NCBI GenBank assembly: GCA_900642245.1
Contig: CAAAJI010000763.1
Coordinates: 1-22,356 of the forward strand
DNA length: 22,356 nucleotides
Origin: Fragilaria radians
Lineage: Eukaryota; Bacillariophyta; Fragilariophyceae; Fragilariales; Fragilariaceae
Reading direction: 5' to 3'
Part shown: in pieces, positions 16,476 to 22,356 of the stretch
How the letters are laid out: every line of letters starts with the position of its first letter
How positions within the stretch are numbered: the stretch's first letter is position 1
The notes under the pieces: generated by a model
Told to the model about the DNA's origin: nothing
Databases searched by the model: none
The model's input: only the letters and a program-made list of their open reading frames with translations
Made by a program: the position numbers and the translations under genes

Positions 16476-17327
16476 ATGCGAATCGGCCATTTCGCAACCG
16501 AACCGCTTCCTGAACGCTTACAACGTATGATAGATAAATCGAGTTCGGACGGACGCCGCCGGTGGACCTTCAACCGGGGGGATGGCCCGATCATCGCTAC
16601 CGCTATCCACGACGGAAACGGGCTTCGCGATGAAGTGGCCGATGCGATGGCATTGCTCGACCCTGACCGCTTGCGCGAAGAAGACCCCCACACCGGGCAC
16701 ACCGTGACGAACGTCGCCAACAACGTCGTCGTCCATCGGTCGCGGTTCGAGTTCGATCTCAACCGGGCGGCCGATGGCGCGATTTACGAAACGCCCGAGC
16801 AGAGCTGGGGCCTGGAGGTCTGGCGGGGAAAGCCAGATCGCGCCTTGTTCGATCGGTCCCTGGCGATTCACGCCTCTTATTACCGCGCACTTGGTCATTT
16901 TCTCGATGAGATCGCCGAGGAGCATGGCCGCTTCGTCCTGCTTGACGTGCACAGCTATAATCACCGTCGCGACGGACCCCACGGTCCAGCCACGCCCCAG
17001 GACGAGGCGCCCGACGTCAACATCGGCACTTTTTCCATGCCGCGGGACGACTGGGCGTTTCTGCTAAATCCCTTGATGGAAGCGATGCGAGAGTTCGATT
17101 TCAATGGTCGCCACTTGGACGTGCGCGAGAATATCGCGTTCCAGGGTAAGGGCGAACAGACCCGGTTCGTGCACGAGCGCTATCCACTGAGGGGCTGTGC
17201 GATTGCAATCGAGTTCAAGAAATTCTTCATGGACGAATGGACCGGCGAGCCCGACGAGCAGGAACTTGATGCAATGCGCCGATTCATCGCGATGAGCGCC
17301 GACACCGCGCGTGCCTTGCTTGGATGA
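16476..17327 (+). CDS. N-formylglutamate amidohydrolase family protein
   Basis: The fold is that of N-formylglutamate deformylase/amidohydrolase (PF05013), zinc enzymes that hydrolyse N-acyl amide bonds. Visible motifs are AIHDG (H45, D46), REEDPHTG (67-74), EFDLNR, LDVHSYNHRRDG (D157, H159), RHLDVRENIAF and AIEFKKFFMDEW. H45, H159 and nearby acids are the likely metal and catalytic residues by family analogy. At 283 aa it is family-sized. The ATG at 16476 has no clear ribosome binding site, nor does the next candidate at 16527. The stop overlaps the next gene by ATGA. It is the first gene of a three-gene operon, where its substrate is more likely a modified amino acid or peptide than histidine-pathway formylglutamate; that is inference. 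Confidence 0.88.
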   Translation: MRIGHFATEPLPERLQRMIDKSSSDGRRRWTFNRGDGPIIATAIHDGNGLRDEVADAMALLDPDRLREEDPHTGHTVTNVANNVVVHRSRFEFDLNRAADGAIYETPEQSWGLEVWRGKPDRALFDRSLAIHASYYRALGHFLDEIAEEHGRFVLLDVHSYNHRRDGPHGPATPQDEAPDVNIGTFSMPRDDWAFLLNPLMEAMREFDFNGRHLDVRENIAFQGKGEQTRFVHERYPLRGCAIAIEFKKFFMDEWTGEPDEQELDAMRRFIAMSADTARALLG

Positions 17328-19159
17328 CTGAGGTCGATACTGCCCCGGTGCTCCGCTATGGCGAGCAGGGAGCGTTACGTCAGCCGGTCGGGGTAAGTGG
17401 CCGAGTCCATCTCGATCGGTGGCTGCCGTTCCTGGTCATTCACCGCGGCGATGGCCGCCCGGGGAGCCTGGCCCGGCGGATCGCAGTGAACAGCCCCGCT
17501 TACATGGTGTGGAATCCGCAGGACGATGAATCCGCGCGGTTGGTCCTCGCCCAAGTCTCCGGGTCCATCGCGGAGCGCGCCGGCGCCGCGCCGCTGATTT
17601 TCATCCTGTCGGACCAGCCCGCGCCGGACGTGTCCGGAACGGCACCATGGCTTCCCGAATTCGTTGCTCAGCTCAGCCAATCGGACGGTCCGGTAACGAG
17701 CCGAAGCGCCGAGGCGCTGGAGAAGGCCATAGAAAAGATTTGCGTCGACCTGCGTCATTGCACGGTCGAGCAGGCAGGTCTGCCTACACTTGCCGAAATA
17801 CCGGCAGGCAATCCTGCAATCAGTCTTCGTTTGCCTTCGATCCATCTGCGCGCGGACGGTCACGTCTACCCGCAGCTTGAACATGATCTCAGCGTGGCAT
17901 TCGGAGACGCCATCTTGCAGGCGGCCTGTGCCTTTCTTGACGACGGGAAGCGCTCCCCGCCGGTGCATTATCGCGCACTCGGACGACAGGCGTTCCTTGC
18001 CGCCGCCAAGGCAGCCGATCGAAAGCTGGCAACGGTGGCGCGCAGCTTCGACTTCTTGTTGTCGGTGTCGCCGATCAATTCCGATGAAGCGTTTGACCGT
18101 TTCATCGCAGACAAAGGCGACCAGGCGCCCCACTTTCGCTACCGCCCGCTCGAGGTGGATCCCGACCACGCAAAGCGCAAGCTGTACGCGATCGATCTCG
18201 CGGTCATCGAGGACCCTTTGCTCGAGCACCTGTTGAGCGAAAAGCGTCGGGAACTCGATCACCAGTTGACGATGCTTGCGACGCGCAACACGCCGGCGTT
18301 CAGCGCCGCATCGACGATGCTGTACGGAATGGTTGAGAATGGCCTGCTCGAGGATGCGCTTGGGCTGTTGGGTTCGACGGAGCCTGACGCGCCGCGCGGT
18401 GAAAGCATTGGTGCCGAAGAGGTCGCTATTGCCGCCCGGAAACTGATCGATTCCTACCGCGCGGTGGACAAGCGCTTCACCGCCGAGGTCGAGGTGCGCG
18501 ATGACGTATCAGGGCTCTTGGTTTCAGGCCCCAAGCTGATGATCGGCCGCGATTCAGTGATGCCCGAGCACCGTCTCGATGCGCTGCTGGCGCACGAGGT
18601 CAGTGTCCATTTGCTGACGTACTTCAACGGCCATGCGCAGGGGCTCAAGATTTTTCGGTCGGGGCTAGCTAATTACGAGGGTGTTCAGGAGGGTCTCGGC
18701 GTCTTCGCGGAGTGGTCGGTCGGCGGCCTGACGCGCACCCGCCTGCGTCTGCTCGCCGGCCGCGTCGTGGCGGTTAACGCCATGCAGCATGGCTCCAGCT
18801 TCATCGACGTGTATCGCTCGCTGGTCCGTGACCATGGGTTCCGCAAGCGGGGCGCGTTCGGGATTGCGGCCCGTGTGTTCCGGTCAGGCGGGATGGCGAA
18901 GGACGCGATCTACCTGCGCGGTTTCAGGCAAGTTGTCGATTTGGTCGCCTCGGGCGCATCGCTCGCGCCCTTCTGGCTAGGCAAGATTGCCCCGGGCCAC
19001 ACCGAGGCGATCGAGGAACTTCTCCTCCGTGGACTGGTTCATCAGCCATTATTCATTCCCGAATTTCTTACACGGTCGGCGGCACGGGCGCGCATTTCGC
19101 GCCTTCAGGCGGGTCTCGGCTTTCAATCGATGTTCAAACCGGAGACGCTACCATGCTGA
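17324..19159 (+). CDS. DUF1704 (QEGLA-motif) zinc metallopeptidase, MATCAP-like
   Basis: The protein belongs to the family named 'flavohemoglobin expression-modulating QEGLA motif protein' (DUF1704). Eukaryotic relatives (MATCAP/KIAA0895L) are tyrosine carboxypeptidases acting on tubulin tails. The 611-aa protein has a zinc-binding HExxH at H424-E425-VSV-H428 within LLAHEVSVHLLTYFNG. The family motif follows at Q455-E456-G457-L458-G459, so this member reads QEGLG rather than QEGLA; E456 is the expected third ligand. The N-terminal 250 residues include a region (HLDRWLPFLVIHRGDG) that probably forms the accessory half. No signal peptide or membrane segment is seen. It overlaps the upstream gene by 4 bp and the downstream ligase by 7 bp. 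Confidence 0.9.
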   Translation: MTEVDTAPVLRYGEQGALRQPVGVSGRVHLDRWLPFLVIHRGDGRPGSLARRIAVNSPAYMVWNPQDDESARLVLAQVSGSIAERAGAAPLIFILSDQPAPDVSGTAPWLPEFVAQLSQSDGPVTSRSAEALEKAIEKICVDLRHCTVEQAGLPTLAEIPAGNPAISLRLPSIHLRADGHVYPQLEHDLSVAFGDAILQAACAFLDDGKRSPPVHYRALGRQAFLAAAKAADRKLATVARSFDFLLSVSPINSDEAFDRFIADKGDQAPHFRYRPLEVDPDHAKRKLYAIDLAVIEDPLLEHLLSEKRRELDHQLTMLATRNTPAFSAASTMLYGMVENGLLEDALGLLGSTEPDAPRGESIGAEEVAIAARKLIDSYRAVDKRFTAEVEVRDDVSGLLVSGPKLMIGRDSVMPEHRLDALLAHEVSVHLLTYFNGHAQGLKIFRSGLANYEGVQEGLGVFAEWSVGGLTRTRLRLLAGRVVAVNAMQHGSSFIDVYRSLVRDHGFRKRGAFGIAARVFRSGGMAKDAIYLRGFRQVVDLVASGASLAPFWLGKIAPGHTEAIEELLLRGLVHQPLFIPEFLTRSAARARISRLQAGLGFQSMFKPETLPC

Positions 19160-20196
19160 TCGCCTTTTTCGTCAACGATATGGAGCGTGAGTTTCCGGGT
19201 TATACGACCACGGTGCTGGCCTTTGAAGCGGCCTCGCGCGGGCATCGCATATGCTACGTCACGCCATCAGATTTCATTCTCAATCCCGATGACAGCCTAA
19301 GCGTCCACGGCCGCTTTCCACCCAAGAAGAAATATAAGGACCGACCGGAATTCTTCGAGGCTCTGACCGGTAAGTCAAAGGTCGAAGTGGTCGACATGGC
19401 CGAAGTCGACGTGCTGATGTTGCGAAATGATCCCTCGATCGATGCTCAGGCAAATGCTTGGGCAATGGACGTGGGCATTCTTTTCGGGCGCGAGGCGGCG
19501 AAGCGCGGTGTCATCGTCGTCAACGATCCCGACAGCCTGTCGAAGGCCATCAACAAACTCTACTTCCAAGGATTCCCGGCTGAGGCTCGAGCGGAAACTT
19601 TGATTACCAAGAACAGTAACGACATCAAGGCGTTTGCAAAGGAGCATGGCGGCCAGATCATCTTGAAGCCGCTCCAGGGATCCGGCGGCTCGGGCGTGTT
19701 CAAGCTGGATACCAAGAACGCCTCCAACCTGAACCAGATGATTGAGGCGATCGGACGTGACGGCTATATCATCGCGCAGGCTTATGTCCCCGCCGCGTCC
19801 AAGGGGGATATTCGATTCTTCCTGATGAACGGCGTTCCCTTGAGAATCGGAAACAAATATTGCGCCCTCCGGCGTGTGGCATCGGCCGACGACATTCGCT
19901 CGAACATTCATGCTGGCGGAACGGCCGAGGCAGTCGAAATCGGCGAGACCGAGCTACGGGTGGTCGAAATGATCCGGCCGAAGCTGATTGCCGACGGCAT
20001 GTTCCTTGTCGGCGTGGATATCGTCGGGGATAAAATTCTCGAAGTGAATGTCTTTTCTCCCGGCAATCTTGGAAGCTGCTCGGCACTCAACGGCGTCGAT
20101 TTTGCAGTACCCATCATAGATTCTCTTGAGCGCAAAGTCGCGATCGCGAAGCAATACGGTCGAACCTTTGACAATCGCCACCTAGCAATCCTATAG
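19153..20196 (+). CDS. GshB-like ATP-grasp ligase
   Basis: This 347-aa protein has the domain order of bacterial glutathione synthetase: an N-terminal domain (MLIAFFVNDME, SRGHRICYVTPSDF, LRNDPS), then the ATP-grasp core. The ATP-binding loop is ILKPLQGSGGSGVF (K172-P173 start), GDIRFFLMNG and RSNIHAGGTAE follow, and the Mg/substrate segment is KILEVNVFSPGNLG (E297, N299). E. coli GshB reads EINVTSPT there, so the change to VFSPGN in the acceptor region suggests a different acceptor. ATP-grasp enzymes of this type join a carboxylate to an amine through an acyl phosphate. The start overlaps the DUF1704 stop. Calling it the cell's own glutathione synthetase is possible but less likely given the partners. 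Confidence 0.88.
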   Translation: MLIAFFVNDMEREFPGYTTTVLAFEAASRGHRICYVTPSDFILNPDDSLSVHGRFPPKKKYKDRPEFFEALTGKSKVEVVDMAEVDVLMLRNDPSIDAQANAWAMDVGILFGREAAKRGVIVVNDPDSLSKAINKLYFQGFPAEARAETLITKNSNDIKAFAKEHGGQIILKPLQGSGGSGVFKLDTKNASNLNQMIEAIGRDGYIIAQAYVPAASKGDIRFFLMNGVPLRIGNKYCALRRVASADDIRSNIHAGGTAEAVEIGETELRVVEMIRPKLIADGMFLVGVDIVGDKILEVNVFSPGNLGSCSALNGVDFAVPIIDSLERKVAIAKQYGRTFDNRHLAIL

Positions 20197-20463
20197 CGCC
20201 GTGGTTCAATTACCGCGCTAAGACGCGCGTTAGGCCCCTGCGACAGGTCGCGATGTGGCCGAAAGCGGACATTCCGATTTCGGGCGCTGCATACCGTTTA
20301 GCAGAACGTCCGGTTCCGACCCATTACGGACATTAGCAGCATGCCGGCAACCAAGCCCTGAGGTGTCGCCGTCCTTTCGTTCTGATGACGCCGAGATAGG
20401 ACTGCGCTTACGTATCCTCGGAAAATGCGGCGCATTCTCGCATTTTTGCTAAGTCCGCAAAGC
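20197..20463. other. Gene-free stretch with dispersed intergenic repeats
   Basis: No gene is seen. The motif GGCCGAAAGCGGACATTCC (20258-20276) matches the core of the inverted repeat near the recombinase pseudogene. At 20309-20335 a degenerate palindrome, TCCGGTTCCGACCCATTA followed by CGGACATTAGC, resembles 15583-15600. A weak 6-bp stem (TAGCGC/GCGCTA, 20195-20221) follows the ligase stop without a T-tract. Confidence 0.5.
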
Positions 20464-20492
20464 TTGTTATTTCGTGTAATTAATGTTTATTT
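20464..20492 (+). promoter_or_regulatory. Possible sigma-70-type promoter of the secreted-protein gene
   Basis: TTGTTA (20464-20469) is followed after 17 nt by TTATTT (20487-20492) in a locally AT-rich stretch, 76 nt before the start codon at 20569. The -10 match is weak. Confidence 0.25.
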
Positions 20493-20568
20493 AACGCCCC
20501 GTCGACCGACTTGGGCTCAGTTGGGGCTCTCGCGTACAGGAACGGCCAAAATCAGGGGAGCAAATTTC

Positions 20569-21039
20569 ATGAAGAGTATAGCGTATGTTGCAGCACCGGC
20601 GGCGGCCCTTTTGTCCGCGACGCCAGCGCTGGCAGTGGACAACTATCTTTTTGGATTCACGAGCGGCAGTGAGACCAGGACCTTGGAATTGCAAACAAGC
20701 GCCGGGACGGTGACCCTGAGCGCTGTCGATTCTGGATGGTACGCCGGAGTTGGAGCACACACCGCGAGCAACAACAACTACATCGTTGGTGAGTGCGATA
20801 GTTGTGGGCTGGGGGGCGACTATAACAACTACTTCACGTTAAATCTTGCGGACGTGAGCGGCATAATCACAGGGGCGACGCTCTCCGCTTTTAATCCCAC
20901 GTTCGTAAATGGCGCGCTCTCGACATATAGCCTCTGGGACGTCACATCCCCTATAGCATCAATCGACGTTAATCGTGCTTCGGGCGACGGAACCGGCCTC
21001 CGACCCATAGCTGCCATTTTGCTCCAGACCGAAAGCTGA
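20569..21039 (+). CDS. Putative secreted protein, C-terminus probably lost
   Basis: The ATG at 20569 has GGGGAG 8 nt upstream and opens a clear signal peptide: MKS, a hydrophobic core rich in Ala, then ATPALA with cleavage expected before VDNYLFGF. The 156-aa product is rich in Gly, Ser, Thr and Asn and resembles the beta-rich body of PEP-CTERM-type exported proteins of proteobacteria (NYFTLNLADVSG, TLSAFNP, YSLWDV). Those normally continue another 80-100 residues to a C-terminal sorting anchor. Here the frame ends soon after ASGDGTG in LRPIAAILLQTES, with no anchor, and recombinase and other fragments follow. Truncation near 21000 is inferred; the exact family is not certain. Confidence 0.7.
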   Translation: MKSIAYVAAPAAALLSATPALAVDNYLFGFTSGSETRTLELQTSAGTVTLSAVDSGWYAGVGAHTASNNNYIVGECDSCGLGGDYNNYFTLNLADVSGIITGATLSAFNPTFVNGALSTYSLWDVTSPIASIDVNRASGDGTGLRPIAAILLQTES

Positions 21040-21229
21040 CAAATGCAAGACTTGGCACAAGGATTACAGTCGTCGCGTCCGACTAGCGGTTTGGAGGGGG
21101 CTTAGAGCGGTCCGCCGGCACATCCTGCGGGTCATAAAGAACCGAGTTCCATTGCCAAAGGTCAGCGCAGCTCGCTGGCCAGCGCTGCCGTGGTTTGAGT
21201 CTAGGCTGAACGCCCAGTTGTTCGGCGCG
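21040..21229. other. Unassigned DNA at a recombination junction
   Basis: Nothing recognisable is encoded between the stop of the secreted protein and the recombinase fragment. An open plus-strand frame begins at 21152 and leads into the fragment, but its first 25 residues do not resemble the recombinase. Confidence 0.4.
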
Positions 21230-21379
21230 ATAACTGGAATTGGTCTACGTCGAGAGGACTACGGCACACACTCCCTCCGGCGCACAAAGGCCGCCCTGAT
21301 CTACAAGCAGACCGGAAACCTCCGGGCCGTCCAGATCCTGTTGGGCCACACGAAGATCGAAAGTACTGTACGCTACCTA
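21230..21379 (+). pseudogene. 3' fragment of a tyrosine recombinase (second copy)
   Basis: The translation runs ITGIGLRREDYGTHSLRRT through LLGHTKIESTVRYL, the C-terminal catalytic part with H-x-L-R, LGH and the nucleophilic Tyr. It is identical in protein to the corresponding part of the pseudogene at 15676 once that copy's frameshift is allowed for. The N-terminal two-thirds are missing. After RYL the sequence switches abruptly to unrelated coding-like DNA, losing the final GVDIEDALALAE segment. Confidence 0.85.
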
Positions 21380-21594
21380 TGCTGGCGTTACTTTCTCGCA
21401 GCCGGACGGTGGCAGGCCCCAGATTGATAACTCTCCCTTCATTTACGGGTATGGCGCTTCGTCAGGGACGGGTGTCCTGACCGGCTCGACCGAAGGGGGC
21501 GCTCCCTTCCCGACTGTCGCTGGAGTGACCGTCACCTTTAGCTCAGGTCAATCTTCAGTAGAGGCTTTCCTCGCGGATACCTCGGCTCTCGGTT
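21380..21594 (+). pseudogene. Internal fragment resembling a secreted beta-rich protein
   Basis: From the exact point where recombinase similarity ends, another frame (register of codon 21378-21380) reads YAGVTFSQPDGG, DNSPFIYGYGASSGTG, VLTGSTEGGAPFP and AGVTVTFSSGQSS. The style is that of exported Gly/Ser/Thr-rich proteins, possibly PEP-CTERM type. It has no start codon or signal peptide, and past about 21594 the same DNA is the antisense of an ATPase gene. I call it a remnant on composition only. Confidence 0.35.
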
Positions 21595-21815
21595 CCGAGC
21601 GTCAGCCACTTCGTCTCAAAGTCATCAGCGGTCATGCCCAAGCCGTCGTCGCGGAGGAGCAATAGGTCGAGCGAGTGGATGTAGTCGACCCTGACCAAAT
21701 GCGCGTAGGCGTCGTGCGCGTTCTTGAAGAGTTCGTGGATGGCGGTCGGGATACCAGCGATCTGCTGGCGTCCGAGCATGTCCATTGCGCGTGCGCGCAC
21801 TTTCACCCGCGCCAT
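21555..21815 (-). pseudogene. GHKL ATPase (MORC/MutL/Hsp90-like), truncated after ATP-binding motifs
   Basis: The ATG at 21815 opens MARVKVRARAMDMLGRQQIAG. The N-box HELFKNAHDAYA (E28, N32, D35) and the G1 box RDDGLGM (D57-G58-x-G60) follow, then WLTLGTES. These are GHKL ATPase motifs as in predicted ATPases beside Dcm and Vsr in restriction-linked operons. Such proteins run to several hundred residues; here the frame ends at residue 86, nine residues after GTES, where the DNA switches to unrelated sequence (about 21594). The start lies inside the 3' end of vsr (13-bp overlap), so it was the next gene of that operon. Confidence 0.8.
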
Positions 21816-22249
21816 CGGGCACTCCGCGTGGGTGTTCCGGCCAGCGCTCTGGCGGTAATGATCGTTTCTACAATTTCTCTCGCCGGGACGTGCTTCCAAA
21901 GCCGGACGACCATCCGCCCCGCCTTCTGCAAAAGGGTGTGGGTGTCCTGATCGCGGGCCCCATTGGCCGCGAGCTTCTCCGGACACCCATCGTAGTTGGA
22001 GCGCGGCACGCAGCCATGCTGCGGGCGAGCGTGCCAGAAGCACTCGTCCACGAATACGGCCAGCTTGGCGAAAGGGAACGCCACGTCAATCGACAGGCGT
22101 TCGGCGCCGGCGGTGGGGTAGTGTACGCGGTGCCGCTGACCCGTGCGGTGCAAACCTCGGCGCCGATCGAGCTCGATGCCGCTGTGACGAGATGGCTGCC
22201 GGCGCATTTTTTCAGAAGTTAGCGCCGAGCTGGCGCTCGGCCTATTCAA
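21803..22249 (-). CDS. vsr: Vsr-family DNA mismatch endonuclease, degenerate
   Basis: Vsr nicks at T:G mismatches left by deamination of cytosine methylated by Dcm. Matches are LTSEKMRRQ, LHRTGQRHRVHYP, LSIDVAFPFAKLAVFVDECFWH, HGCVPRSN, EKLAANGARDQDT and VVRLWKHVP. The catalytic Asp candidate (SIDVAF) remains. The Cys expected after FWH-x is Arg (HARP), the Trp of the usual GW-x-V is Arg (GRMV), the aromatic residues before EKL are changed, and the segment between SRH and ELD is several residues short. It may be inactive. The likely start is TTG 22249, overlapping the dcm stop; ATG 22207 would cut into the conserved N-terminus. Confidence 0.8.
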   Translation of the reverse strand: MNRPSASSALTSEKMRRQPSRHSGIELDRRRGLHRTGQRHRVHYPTAGAERLSIDVAFPFAKLAVFVDECFWHARPQHGCVPRSNYDGCPEKLAANGARDQDTHTLLQKAGRMVVRLWKHVPAREIVETIITARALAGTPTRSARWRG

Positions 22250-22356
22250 GTGATTGCCGGACTGGACAGCGCGGCCTCAAAGCCCTTGACCAGCCTGGCG
22301 ATCATCCTTGGGGGCACCGCATTACCGATCTGCCTCGCGACCTGGCTGCCGTTGCC
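22246..22356 (-). CDS. dcm: DNA cytosine-5 methyltransferase, C-terminal end only
   Basis: The 36 residues visible read GNGSQVARQIGNAVPPRMIA followed by RLVKGFEAAL and a stop. RQIGNAVPP with downstream hydrophobics is conserved motif X of C5-cytosine methyltransferases. The rest lies beyond the right edge. It overlaps vsr by 4 bp and is first in the dcm-vsr-ATPase order. Confidence 0.8.
   Translation of the reverse strand, partial: GNGSQVARQIGNAVPPRMIARLVKGFEAALSSPAIT

Noticed and set aside
17375..18262. Minus-strand open frame of 295 codons
   Set aside because: It is antisense to the DUF1704 gene, which is supported by HExxH, the QEGL motif and operon overlaps.
19153..20196. Naming the ATP-grasp gene gshB
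   Set aside because: The domain layout is GshB-like but the acceptor segment differs and the partners are not glutathione genes, so the symbol would overstate what is known.
20195..20221. Terminator after the ATP-grasp gene
   Set aside because: There is only a 6-bp stem with a 15-nt loop and no T-tract, so it is too weak to call.
1..22356. CRISPR array, tRNA or rRNA genes
   Set aside because: No regularly spaced direct repeats and no tRNA-like cloverleaf or rRNA sequence were seen on either strand.

Overview
The window looks like chromosome from an alphaproteobacterium, most likely a sphingomonad. The protein families (two-domain NarK fusion, NnrS, class II ribonucleotide reductase, DUF892 stress protein, a small tyrosine recombinase) and the dispersed CCGAAAGCGGAC intergenic repeat fit that group. 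The species cannot be fixed from the sequence alone.

Left half (1-14659), anaerobic nitrate respiration. On the minus strand, in transcription order, are nnrS, a B12-dependent class II ribonucleotide reductase, moaA, a fused NarK1-NarK2 nitrate/nitrite transporter, then narG, narH, narJ and narI. The narGHJI genes overlap by ATGA at each junction. narI runs off the left edge and carries an apparent one-base insertion at 25/26. Three FNR/Dnr/NnrR-type boxes, all TTGAT-N4-ATCAT, lie in front of narK, in front of moaA, and between nnrS and a divergent plus-strand membrane protein of unknown function. Together these genes give nitrate import and nitrite export, nitrate reduction, molybdenum cofactor synthesis, NO-stress relief and oxygen-independent dNTP synthesis.

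Middle (14660-16475). A DUF892/YciF ferritin-like stress protein with a good terminator and a possible EcfG promoter is followed by a gene-poor stretch. That stretch holds a frameshifted tyrosine-recombinase pseudogene bracketed by a 20-bp near-perfect inverted repeat.

Right-centre (16476-20196). A tightly coupled three-gene operon encodes an N-formylglutamate amidohydrolase-like enzyme, a DUF1704 'QEGLA' zinc metallopeptidase related to eukaryotic MATCAP tyrosine carboxypeptidases, and a GshB-like ATP-grasp ligase. This is the most interesting system in the window: a ligase, a carboxypeptidase and an amidohydrolase that could build and remove a small amino-acid or peptide modification whose substrate is unknown.

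Right end (20197-22356) is a recombination scar. A secreted protein appears cut at its C-terminus. It is followed by the 3' end of a second copy of the recombinase, a fragment resembling another secreted protein, the 5' end of a GHKL (MORC/MutL-like) ATPase, a degenerate vsr and the 3' end of a dcm-type cytosine methyltransferase. The last three are the remains of a Dcm-Vsr-GHKL restriction or epigenetic module.
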